From Hevea brasiliensis (lineage: Eukaryota > Streptophyta > Magnoliopsida > Malpighiales > Euphorbiaceae): a stretch of 64,000 nt of DNA. The notes beneath the pieces were generated by a model, which saw only the letters and a list, made by a program, of their open reading frames with translations, searched no databases and was not told where the DNA came from. The position numbers and the translations under genes are program-made. The stretch spans positions 82,623,183-82,687,182 of the forward strand of contig NC_079499.1 of NCBI RefSeq assembly GCF_030052815.1, given 5' to 3'. Each line of letters opens with the position of its first letter. Position 1 is the first letter of the stretch. Shown here piece by piece: positions 25,296-36,562 of this stretch.

Positions 25296-25344
25296 CAGCT
25301 TTAAAAAGCTGTTACCGTGCGATCCCCCTCCCCCCCACAACAGA

Positions 25345-25366
25345 CTCTCTCTCTCTCTCTCTCTCT
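25345..25366. repeat. (CT)n microsatellite
   Basis: Eleven CT units following a C-rich run, in the likely leader part of repeat E. Confidence 0.9.
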
Positions 25367-26226
25367 TTTCATTTTTTTCCTTTTCGTCTTCTAGCCATAA
25401 ATTCTTCCTCCGATCACTATTTTTAGCGTTCTTGGTACCAAAATGTTCCTCTCTTCATGGGCATCGTATAGATACCAAGTTTGTGCGGTATAATTTCCTA
25501 ATTTATGCGAATCAAGCTTCAGAAATTTTAACCCATTTTAACCTCTATGCTAGATCTCTTTTAAACTGTAAATCCTATCAAAAATCTAAGACTACCAGCA
25601 TGCTCCATTCATCGAGGGCTTCACGACGACACCAATTTGATAATTTTCCGACATCAAAATTTCGATAGGTCCCACGGACTTCGCATTTTTTTTTTGAGCT
25701 TCAAATGAGCTTATTTAATTTTGTAACAATTTTATTCTAACCCCTTGTATTGTGGGCTTTGCGTAGGTACCCTCATTTTGTGAAAATTCGATAGTTTCTC
25801 GGGTCTACAAATTCCAGGCCAGATAGACAGGCTGCCGAGAAAACTTCAAAACTGAGTCGAGGTTATAAGCTAATCCACCATTTACAAATGCCTCGGACAC
25901 GTTTCAAACATCAGAATTGGCATAGGTAAACCCGAACCCAAAGTTTCTTCAGTTATTTAGTACCGGGTTTAGATTAAAAATCCATAAAATATTTGTGGGT
26001 AGTTAGAAAATTAGAATTCCTTTTGTATTAGCTTAGTAATATTGCTAAGGACTGTGGGGCAAAATTTTAAAATTTTTAGAGCTCATTTAGATAGTTTTTG
26101 CAAAAAGGGTTAGTTATAGGGACTAAATTATAATTTTTCAAAACTGTGGTTATTGACTGTATGGATGGGCCCAGGAGGGGCCATGTAATGTGATTGAGAT
26201 ATGGTTGTGTGGCTTGTGGATATTGA

Positions 26227-28597
26227 TGTAACACCCCTATTTGCATAGCCTAGTACATTTCACTGTTCTGATGACCGGTGTCAATCCGGACAATTAAGAG
26301 AATTAGAACCACATCTAAGACACCTAGTTAAGCCTTGAACATAAATAATTAGTAATTGCTAAATAGTTAAGTATAAATAAGAAAAATAAAAAATAAGAAG
26401 TTAAATGAGCAGGGAGTCACAGCGATGGGTGACCTTCTCGGGAATGACTACGAGGTCAGTCTAAACTCAAATTTTGAACCATAAAATATGACACCGCGGT
26501 CCTTAGGACTATTGCGAACACAGTGGAAAAGAGAAAATCACAGAAAAGAATTGTTAAGTAGGTCAAATAATTAGATCAGAGACCCGAAAGAAATATTAAA
26601 TTACTTGCAAATCGGATCGAACTGGCGAGGGGTAATTTGGTCAATTTACCCCTAGAGCTGACTCCTGACCTAATTGTCCAATAAAATTGGACAAAAGAAA
26701 ATTTTGGAATTGGAAATTAAATTAAAGAACTAATTGAAAAATAAAATTAAAAAAAAAAAGAAATGACATCATCAAAATGACATAAGCTATGACATCACAA
26801 ATAAATTATATTTAATTAAAATTTGACTAAGTCAAATAAAAGGGATAAAACCAAAAATTGAAAAACAAATTTCACTCTCTTCTTCTTTCCTTAGCCGAGA
26901 CACACTTTCTCACTTCTCTCTCTTCCTTCATTTCTCCACCATTGATGAGCCAACCCAAGCTCCATAAACCCTAAATTAGCCATAAATTTCCTAAGATTTC
27001 TTAAGCAAACCTTATCCTTCACCCTTGATTTAGCTATTAACAACAAAAAGAAGGAGAAAAAAGGAGAGTTTAATAAGGGAGAAAAGACATATAAAAAGGT
27101 TAGTGGTTTTTTCTTAAATCTCTCTTTTAATTAATGTTTATATAGTTAAGTGACATTCGAAATTTAAGAAAAAAAATTGAAAATGAACAAAAGCATGCAC
27201 ATCCCCACCTACATGAATTTCGGCGAAGAGGTAGTGAACTAGGGTTGAGTGATTTTGATGCAATTAAAGTAGTTAAGTGCAATTGAGTGTATAAGTATTA
27301 ATTATGCATTTTGATTTTATCAATTGAGCTAAGCATGAAAATTAGGGTTTTGAACATGTGAAGAAAATTGGAGAGAAAATTGAGAATTGGTCAATTGATT
27401 TAGACCTTATTTGAGTTGAGAAACGGTTAATTGTGACCATTTGTGGTGTGTATGAATTGTTGGAAACAAGTTCTAATTCGGATAGATTAGGGTCAATCTG
27501 CAGGCAGTATGACCTAGGTCCCTTTCAGGGATCAAAAATGAAAATTTAACAACCCAATTGGTGTGAAGCCAATTGGGAATGAAACTAGACACAAAATGGC
27601 ACATTTTTCATTTAGGAATTATGCCTAAAAAGTGACCATAGCTTAGTAAACAAATAGGCCAAATCTGGATTAGGCAAACTGACCTGTACAAAAATGATCA
27701 AATTAATAGTAGTTACGTAAATGACCATAACTTGGTCTAGGAAGGTCCAAATGACCTGAATTTTATACCAAAAGAAAGCTGAGACATAGACCTACAACTT
27801 TTATGAAGAGAACAAACCCAAAATTTGACCATAACCTATCTGAAAAACCACCTACAATCAACTTATTAAAACTGCCAAAATCCAGAATTTGCCCAGAATT
27901 CTAGGTAACACCAAATTCGGCCAGCCATGTTCAAATGGCTATAACTTTGGCTACAAAACTCCGAATGGAGTGATTTAAAAAGGGAAATAAAGTTAAGACA
28001 ATAAGGAACAACTTCTATGAAGAAAACTTAGCCAAATTTCATAGCAACATGACCAATGGAACAGTGCAAAACAAGACACCAAAACTTAAAATTTGAAATT
28101 TATGCCTAAAAGACTTAAGATTTGAGAAAACAACCAAAACCAATAAATTAGGTAACCAAAATGTGGTATATGGATCAAATTAGAATTCCCATACCTATTA
28201 AGCATTAGAAAGTCAACAAATTGACTTAAATAGTATCATGAATAGTAACCTCAAAATACAAATTTTAAAGTACGTCAAGTTTAGCATATTAAAGATAGGT
28301 ATAAGTAGATTTGAATTCATTTTTGGACTTATGATAAATTGTGATACTGAAACACTGTGAAACTGTGTGTTTCAATTGAAAAGAATACCAGGAAAGAACC
28401 CGAGGCATTGAGTGAAAACCAAGAGGTGACTCACATAAGGTTTGTGCACAACATAGAAATTTCTGTAAATTTTCTTCTACAAATTGTTTTGAATGAATTG
28501 TGATATTAAATGGTGAATTAATTGTATTGAAATGTTTATTATACTTTTGACTTAAATTGTTGAAAGTTTACTTGTATATGTTTGAAATGGCAATAAA
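26227..28597 (+). repeat. 5' LTR of element 3, first part
   Basis: It starts TGTAACACCCCTATTTGC and breaks at CAATAAA where element 2 inserted. It contains TATA-like AAAAGGGATAAAAC (26840), a CT-rich leader and the donor-like GGTTAGTG (27098). A diverged version of the 35-nt inverted repeat lies near 27686. Confidence 0.9.
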
Positions 28598-31500
28598 TGT
28601 GACACCCCTTACCCTCTTCAGTGCAGCCGAGCAAGATATGCCACACAGTGTGCCGGAGCACCAAATCATATTTCAATTCAATTTACCTCTTTTTACTCAT
28701 TTATTAAAAATTTTTCATTAATCTGAATTTTTCGCAAATTTTATAGAAAATCCGGCAGAGTGCCGGCTATAAATTGGAAAAACAGTTCTTCTGAACCTGT
28801 TTAAAAGACACTTCCAATATAGTTGTCAAATCCAGAACTCCAATATACACACATCTCAACTCAATCTCCAAATTTACACACTATTTTCAATATTTTTGTT
28901 CACATCATCATTTGAATCACATTCATGTATATTTCTCAATATTTCATTTTTCAACATAATAAACAGAAAATTTCAATAATATAAAATTTCATATATTTAC
29001 ATTATCACATAATTTTAAAAGTTTATAGTTACAATCCAAAACTAATACAAAATGCAAAAAAATACAAAATGCCATCCAAAGTTCTAATGTCCTACCAAGT
29101 GCACTGCAGATGTGAGGTGACTCTGGACTCGATGCGACTCACGAATGTTCACCCCGATCGATGTTTCTTTGGGCTCCCGACTATGTTTCGATACTGCGGC
29201 GTGGCAAAAGCGATTCGCTAAGCAATTCTACTTAGTGGTGAAAATATAAAATAAAATAACTAAAATAAAGTAAATATGCAGAATGTATGTTTACATCTTT
29301 GGTAAACTTAATTTCTTATATTTATTGCAGTATTATTCGTTTAAAATTTGGTAAGATTTATTATCATTGCCCGAGTAACTCATATTAGTCGACTGGACTA
29401 GATAAACGGGTAAACTGATACTGGGTACTAAGTACCTTGGACCATCACACCATCGGTCACATTATGTCTCCCGGTGTGCAACAAAACAACTAATAAGCTG
29501 TAATAATTATCAGGGATAAAACCCAAGTATAACAACTCAATCAACATAGCCAAAGGCTATTATGTCACAGAATGGCACGTGAGGCCATAAAACACAGAAT
29601 GGCATGAAGCCATATGCAGTACTGCTAACAGAACCCTATTGGCATGCCAACCTATCCAAACCAATCTTGCTAGGTGTGCTAGGGCATGTTACACTCTTAA
29701 TTTATACAATTCTTGAAATTTAAGTTTAGGTATTACTATTCATTCCATTAGTCAACAAAAATGTTGACTTTTGCATAGGCAATAGGTACATTAGTTTTAA
29801 TACTCCCAACATACCACATTTTTCATTTTAAAATTGTTGGTATTGGTTGCCAATACCATTTCTAAGCTTAATGTTAATTGTTCAAAATTTTCAGATTTCA
29901 AGCTTTGTGTTTACTGTTCCATTAGTCATTTTTGCAGTGGGAATTTGGAAAAGTGGTCAACATGAAAGTTGTTCCTTATTTTGTCTAGTTACATTTATTT
30001 TTTTGAATCACTCCATTTGGAGTTTTGTAGCTCAAGTTATGGCTCAAAAACCACAACTGGCCGGATTACAAATTTTCCAGATTTTCTGGACTGACCAAAT
30101 CTATAGTATTTTGAGCAGTGATTGCAGGTCACTTTTTGAATATGTTATGGTCATAATTTGGGTTAGGTTTCTTCATTAAAGTTGTAGGTCTATATCTCAG
30201 CTTGTTGCTGGTAAAATATCAGGTCAATTGGACCTTTCTACACTGAGTTATGGCCAAATGACTAAATACTGTTCATTTGGTCATTTTGCCTAGGTAGAAT
30301 GTAGGTCACTGGGATTAGGGCAATCTTTAGGTCAACTTGGTTTGGTTTTATGGGCATGGTTTCTTCACCAAAGTCGTGCCATTATGTGTCTAGTTTCATG
30401 TCAAATTAGCCTTGAACTAATTGAACTTCTACAACTCCAGTTATTGCTACCCAAACCTGCTGGACTCATGCCCAGTCCTGTAGGTCACTAAGGGCAGCCA
30501 TACTAACCTCAATTCCCACTACACAAACCACTTCATTTCTTGTTTACACATAACCAATTGGTCACTAATTGACCATTAAAACTTATTTTCACCATTACAT
30601 GCTCAAAGTCTCCATTTCATACCCAAACCCTAACCCTAACATCTCAAATCATACATTTAACTTGCATTTCACCATTTCACTTAAGAGACTAATGTTAAGG
30701 CAGCCATACTACCATTTCTAGTTCCATGAAATCCTCAAAACCTTACCACATCCAAGGCTGCCAAAAATGTGGGATGGGCATACAGATGTTATTTATTAAA
30801 TTTCTTTGTAAATTTAAACTCAATCATACTCCTCCAACATAAATTGAAAGAGAAAAACAAATTAAGTCACTAACCTCTAATGGAGAGAAATTCAAACTTG
30901 CAAGAACTCTTCTTTAACAATTCTTTTTGCTCCCCAAAGATTCACCAAGATGAAATATCAATGTTTTGTGTTGACACTTAGGGTTTTTATTGAAAGAAAA
31001 CTAGGGAAAATGAAGGTTTGGAAGCTTGTTAATGGAGGAGTGAGGGAGAGCATGGGTGACGTTTTGAAGAAGGGAGAGGGCTATTGGTTTGTTCCAGATT
31101 TCTACTCTCTTTTATGTATTTTAATTGTGTTTTATGAATTTGATTGGCCAAAGGAATTAATTACCTCATGCTTACATAAGCATTAGGTAATAAATCCAAT
31201 TTACTTTCTTTTTCTTTCCTTTCCTTTCCTATTCATTTTTAAATAATTTTTCATCAATATTTGTTTATATTTTATGTCATATAATTCACTTACATAAATG
31301 GACAAGTTGGTAAAAAATCATCTCTAAAGACGAAATGACCAAAATGCCCTCAGTTTGGCTTAACAGACCAAAATTGTCTTTACCGATTGAAAAATTTTTC
31401 TAAGTATTTTCTTGGCATTCTAATGCCATAAGAACCTCAATGACCCTTCTCTGGAGTCTCAAAAATTATTTTCTAAATTTTCCCTCGGGTCTAGGGCTCC

Positions 31501-31731
31501 TAGTTGCGAGAACCGCAACTTCCCACTAGATTACCCATAGCTGGGGCACCTGCTCATTTAACTTGGTTGTATTTTATCTAAAATTTTTCCTAAATTTTTC
31601 TTATTAATATTTGAGTTAATTATAGTTCCTCACTTTAATTTAAATATTTTTCCAAACATTCTAGCTGTCTGGACCGACACTGGTCACTGGAACAATAGAA
31701 TGTACGGAGTTGCTGCAGGGAGGGTATTACA
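28598..31731 (-). repeat. 3' LTR of element 2
   Basis: The plus strand runs TGTGACACCCCTTACCC to GGGAGGGTATTACA. It contains the hairpin at 29217-29240, GGC..GCC mini-repeats (29555-29625), the 35-nt inverted repeat at 30250-30284 and donor-like GGTTAGTG (minus, 30868-30875). Confidence 0.9.
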
Positions 31732-31744
31732 ACTCTTCCCCTCT
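31732..31744 (-). other. Polypurine tract, element 2
   Basis: The minus strand reads AGAGGGGAAGAGT directly before the 3' LTR. Confidence 0.88.
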
Positions 31745-31754
31745 AATTTAAATT

Positions 31755-33254
31755 TCATCCTCGAAATTTACCTGATGTAAACAGTTGAGAGAACTGTTGC
31801 CTCATCGTCTCTTCACTTTCCCAAGTTACCTCCTCGGTGTTATGGTGCCTCCAAAGCACTTTCACCAGTGGAATCTGCTTATTCCTCAACTCTTTCACTT
31901 CCCGAGCCAAGATCCGTATGGGTTCTTCTTCATATGTCAAATCTGGTTGTACTTCAATTTCTTCCATGGAAATGACATGTGAAGGATCTGAGCGGTATCT
32001 TCTTAGCATAGACACGTGGAACACATTGTGGATCTTGTCCAGCTCTGGTGGTAAAGCTAGCTTGTAGGCCACTAGACCCACACGTTCAATGACTTCATAT
32101 GGGCCAATGAACTTAGGGCTTAATTTACCTTTTCTTCCAAACCTTAATACCTTCTTCCACTGCATATTCTATTTCTTTTCTTTTTAGGTCGGCATAGGAT
32201 TTTTGTCTGTCTAAGGCAACCTTCAGATTGGCTTTGATTAGTTTTACCTTCTCCTCAGTCTGTTTCACCAGGTCTGGTCCTACCAGCTTATCTTCGCCCA
32301 ATTCAGTCCAACATACTAGGGTTCTACACTTCCTCCCATACAATGTTTCATACGGGGCCATTTGAATGCTAGCTTGGTAGCTATTGTTGTATGCAAATTC
32401 TGCCAGTGGGAGATATCTATCCCAACTCCCCTCAAACTCAATGATACAACTCCTCAGCATATCCTTCAGGATCTATTATATAATTCACATTGTTACTATC
32501 ATTTCTATTTGTAAATTGTGAAAATTCAACTAGGTTCTAGGTTTACCTGGATTACTCGTTCCGACTATCTATCCGTCTGAGGATGAAAAGCCATGCTAAA
32601 GCGAAGTTGTGTGCCCAAGGCTTCTTGTAACTTTTTTCAGAATCTCGATGTAAACCTTGGGTCTCGATCAGATATGATGGAAAGTGAGATTCCATGCAGT
32701 CTAACTATCTCACTGATATACAATTCTGCTAGCTTTTCCAGTGAGTAGTCAGTCCTAACTGGCAGAAAATGTGCTGACTTCGTTAATCTATCCACTATCA
32801 CCCACACTGCATCATGCTTCTTTTGGGTGAGGGGTAGACTACTAATAAAATCCATAGTGACCCGGTCCCATTTCCATTCAGGTATGCTTATAGGCTGTAG
32901 CAATCCTGATGGAACTTGATATTCTGCTTTAACTTGTTGACATGTCAAACACTTAGTCACATAGTCAGCTATATCCTTCTTCATACCAGGCCACCAATAA
33001 TGAGACTTCAAATCATTATACATTTTTGTGCTTCTCCGGTGCATAGCATAAACACTAGTGTGTGCTTCTTTCAGAATACTAGTCTTCAGTTCCCCATCCT
33101 CTGGTACACACACTCTTACTTTATAGTATAGACACTCATCTGCTTTCACCTCATAATCAGTTTCTTTTCCCTCTGGAATTTTACCCATAATGGCCATTAA
33201 TTTTTCATCTGCCTTCTGCCCATCTTGTATCGGCTGTAGCAGGTTTGGCCTCAC
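31755..33254 (-). pseudogene. pol: Integrase-chromodomain pseudogene, element 2
   Basis: From 33254 the zinc domain shows H65, H72, C102 and C105. The core has the first Asp in TMDFI (residue 135) and the second in ISDRDPRF (196). A stop replaces the Trp after RFTSRF at 32637, and another replaces the Gln of the DGQSER motif. The Glu follows in SERVIQ, directly before a 74-bp GT-AG intron (32473-32546). After it the frame continues in ILKDMLRSC. About 35 bp are deleted near 32160, where the sequence between the IEYAV motif and WKK is missing. The HNVFHVSMLRRYRSDPSHV motif and a complete chromodomain (LVKVLWRHHNTEEVTWE) end the protein at 31755. Confidence 0.9.
32473..32546 (-). other. Putative GT-AG intron in integrase, element 2
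   Basis: On the minus strand CAG|GTAAACC opens and ATATAATAG|ATCCTG closes a 74-bp AT-rich insertion between the Gln of SERVIQ and the following ILKDM. Elements 1 and 3 join the same codons directly. 74 is not a multiple of three, and removing it brings the downstream frame exactly into register with the upstream one. Element 4 has a related insertion at the same codon. Confidence 0.8.
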
Positions 33255-33259
33255 TTATA

Positions 33260-34850
33260 ACTCAGCCAAAATAGCTCCATCTTGAGCTAAGGACAGACGG
33301 GCATTTAGTGATCTTAAAACTGTGATGGACTTCCTACTCAAGGCATCAACAACTACATTTGCCTTCCCAGGATGATAATCTATCACACAATCATAGTTTT
33401 TTAGGAACTCAATCCATCGCCTCTATCTAAGATTGAGCTCCTTCTGGGTTGGCAAATATTTTAGACTATTGTGGTCTGTATAGATATAGCATTTTTCATC
33501 ATATAAATAATGCCTCCATATCTTTAGTGCGAAGATAATTGCTACTAACTCCTAGTCATGAGTAGGGTAGTTCTGTTCATTGGGCCTTAACTGCCTGGAA
33601 GCATAGGCGACCACTTTCGCCTCTTGCATTAATACACACCCTAACCCATTATGTGAGGCATCACTGTAGACCACAAAGTCTTTTCCCGACACTGGCTGTG
33701 TTAACACTAGTGCTTATGTCAACATAGCCTTCGGCCTCTCAAAATTGGCTTGGCACTTGTTGTTCCAGCCAAATTTCACATTCTTGTGCAACAACTTGGT
33801 CACTGGAGCAGCTATAAGAGAGAACCCCTTTACAAATCTTTTGTAATACCCAGCTAGCCCTAAGAAACTTCTGACCTCAGTTGTATTTCTGGGAGGCTTC
33901 CATTCCAACACTGCTTCTATCTTTTTGGGATCCACTCTAATCTCCTCAGCTGATACTATGTGTCCAAGGAAGGAGATTTCACTCATCCAGAAGTCACACT
34001 TGGACAACTTAGCATATAGCTTCTTTTCTTGCAGGGTTTGCAGAACAATCCTTAAATGTTTATCATGTTCTTCCCTAGTCTTGGAATACACCAGAATATC
34101 ATCAATAAAAACCACTAGAAACCGATCTAAATATGAATGGAAGATACGGTTCATAAGATCCATAAATACTGCTGGTGCATTTGTTAACCCAAACGACATC
34201 ACTAGAAATTCATAATGCCCATACCGGGTTCTGAATGCAGTTTTTGACACATCTGCATCCTTTACCCTTAACTGATGATACCCTGATCTGAGATCAATTT
34301 TTGAAAATACACCGGCTCCCTTTAACTGATCAAACAGATCGTCAATTTTGGGCAATGGATATTTGTTCTTCACAGTTACTTTGTTCAACTGCTGGTAATC
34401 AATACACAATCTCAAGGTTCCATCCTTCTTCTTCACAAACAGCACTGGAGCTCCCCATGGTGACACACTGGGGTTTATGAACCCCTTATCAAGCAACTCT
34501 TGTAATTGAATTTTCAACTCTCTCAATTCAGTGGGTGCCATCCTATAAGGAGCAATAGAAATCGATGCTGTACCCAGCATTACCTCAATAGCAAACTCGA
34601 CTTCCTTTTCTGGTGGTAAACCAGGCAATTCTTGAGGAAACACATCTGGGAGGTCTTTTACTGTGGGTATATCACGCAGGTTCAGCTTAGCCTGCCTAGT
34701 ATCAACCATGTGTGCTAGGTAAGCTTCACAGCCTTTTCTCATCAATGTTCTTGCAATTGTGGCTGAGATAACATTGGACAGAAAATATATCCTTTCACCT
34801 ACAATAGTAATCTCATTACCTTCAGAAGTTTTCAGAGAAATCCTCTTCAA
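33260..34850 (-). pseudogene. pol: RT-RNase H, element 2 (RT intact over 378 codons)
   Basis: The open stretch 34850-33714 holds the protease-RT linker and the whole RT. Landmarks by residue are [18 protein letters not shown] (103-120), [17 protein letters not shown] (141-157), the first catalytic Asp in [11 protein letters not shown] (186), SFGLTNAP (219-226; Pro replaced by Ser before FGL) and FIDDILVYS with the Asp pair 250-251. RNase H follows with [18 protein letters not shown] and a diverged VVDALSR, but contains stops near 33715, 33555 and 33425. RT itself looks undamaged apart from the Ser. Confidence 0.9.
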
Positions 34851-34877
34851 TTTGCAATCAACTATTGTCTGATGACG

Positions 34878-35126
34878 TCACAACCAGTCCATTCCCAAAA
34901 TCATGTCAAACTCGTGGAAGGGCAATTCAATTAGGTCTGCCGAGAATTCATACCCCTGAATCCTCAACGGGCAACCTTTATACACTTTATTCACTACCAC
35001 ACTGTGGCCTAGTGGATTTATGACCATAATATCTTTATCACTCTCCTCTACTGGAACTCCCCTCTCTACGGGTAGTTTGACGCAGATGTATGAATGAGTG
35101 GATCCTAGATCCACCAATGCATGCAC
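34878..35126 (-). pseudogene. pol: Aspartic protease, element 2
   Basis: The segment shows ALVDLGSTHSYI, with Leu where sister copies have Pro (DPGST), then a conserved VVNKVYKGCPLRIQGYEF block and ILGMDWL. A TGA follows ILGMDWL at 34878. It would cleave gag-pol; the DxGST core Asp and Gly are kept. It shares the frame of gag and RT. Confidence 0.85.
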
Positions 35127-35129
35127 AGA

Positions 35130-36434
35130 AGTGTTGCAGAGAGAGAATGTACCCCTGATGACGTCTGGGGCATCTTGCTCCTCCTGAGCTCTGATGGCAT
35201 AGGCCCTGGCAGGTACTCTAGCCTCTAGCCTCTCAGCTAACTCGGATGTAGGCCTCAGTGATGGACCAGCTACCTCAGATTTACTGGGCTTCCTACCCCT
35301 TTGTGGTGCAGGAGCAAGTCTGTTTGCTTATGTTGGGGCTGCTGTAGTAGTCCTCTTCGGAAAATTTTTAATCTGATGTTCTGTAGATCCACACCATAAA
35401 CATGCACCAGTCACTCACCAACAGTCCCCCTTATGCCACTTCTGGTAGTACGGACAGGCAGAAGATGCTGGGGCTGGTCCCCTGAACACCGTCCCTGGAG
35501 AGCTGCCCACTGATGGTGTGGACTGGCCTCTCCTAGGTGTAAACTGTGGTCTGGGCCCCTGAGACTGACCCTGATCTTGTGGTTGTCCTGAACCCTAAGC
35601 AGGAGGACCCTTACTCTTCTTACTGGGAGCAGAAAATGAATTGGACTGACCCGGACCCCTCTTCTACTGTCTTTCCCTTCTAGTTTGCTCATTTATTTAG
35701 ACCCTTTCTACTTTCGAAGCAGCATCTACTAATTTGGCAAAATCTGTGATCTCCAATGCTGTTATCATGACTTTGATATTGTCATTGAGCCCTTCTTCGA
35801 ATCTTCTGCACCTCTCTTCCTCTGTAGGGACTATCTCCCTCCCATACCGGCTCAGTCTGACGAATTCTCGCTCATACTTTATCACTGATAGTTGCCTCTG
35901 TCTCAGACTAATAAATTCTCTTCTTCTCTCTTCTAAGTATATTTTACTGACATACTTTTTCCTGAACTCTGTTAGGAAGTAATCCCAGGTGATTTGATCC
36001 AGTTGCACCTCACTGGTGACTGTGTTTCACCACTGGTATGCATCATCCTGAAGTAGAGACATAGCGCCCTCCAGGTTCTGCTCGGGGGTGCAATGAAGCT
36101 ATTTCAGTACTCTGATTGTTCTATCCAACTAGTTTTCCGCTATCATGGGATCATCCTCCTTCTTCCCAAAGAAATCCACAGCCCCATGTTTTCATAATTT
36201 CTCCAGATGGGACTTCTGTGGTGCTGGTGGAAGTTGTGGCTGTGGTTGTGGTGGTGGAATTGCCCCCATGATTTGTAGGTAAAACTCAGTCATTTGTTGA
36301 AATAATGCAAACTGAGGTTGGGCAGGTGCCTCAGCTGCTGGTGGAGCAGATTCTCCCCTGCCCCCAGATTCAGCCCTTGGTGGAGCACGACTCTCTACCT
36401 CTTCTTCAATTGCTCTTTGAGAAGCAGGATCCAT
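35130..36434 (-). pseudogene. gag: gag pseudogene, element 2
   Basis: It starts MDPASQRAIEEEVESR at 36434, about 110 bp after the PBS. A Pro/Gln-rich run (PPPQPQPQLPP) is near 36240. The capsid-type segment 36008-35697 includes RREFISLRQRQLSVIKYERE. The zinc knuckle at 35402-35361 reads C-x2-C-x4-H-x4-F, with the last Cys changed to Phe. In-frame stops occur near 36190, 36028, 35665 and 35595. It runs in frame into protease, as expected for a single gag-pol ORF. Confidence 0.86.
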
Positions 36435-36545
36435 ATCCTAATCAAAATAAGAAAACAAACAGATCTGCATCAGTGCCACCTCAACGCTTACAAATGCAAT
36501 GCAATGGTATGCACTCTATCTAGGCCCAGAAATGCCTAAACCGAT

Positions 36546-36557
36546 GCTCTGATACCA
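36546..36557 (-). other. Primer binding site (tRNA-iMet), element 2
   Basis: The minus strand reads TGGTATCAGAGC, 5 nt from the 5' LTR, identical to element 1. Confidence 0.92.
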
Positions 36558-36562
36558 CTAAA

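Larger units (their letters stand above)
25026..26226 (+). repeat. LTR-like repeat E, 5' part
   Basis: TGTAACAACCTAAATTTT at 25026 is a typical gypsy LTR start. An AT-rich segment with (TAA)n, a C-rich run, (CT)n and a block with GTTCTTGGTACCAAAATG follows. Element 3 splits it at 26227, and it resumes at 53315. No second LTR or PBS was found, so the identification rests on the start motif and gross layout. Confidence 0.45.

Noticed and set aside
30950..31186. Open stretch with MKVWKLVNGGVRESMGDVL, also at 41050-41268
   Set aside because: Antisense to the LTR leader of element 2 and duplicated only because both LTRs carry it. No protein family recognised.
35411..35692. 93-codon minus-strand ORF rich in Arg and Gly
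   Set aside because: It is out of frame with gag. The in-frame reading shows the Pro/Gln-rich linker and zinc knuckle of gag.
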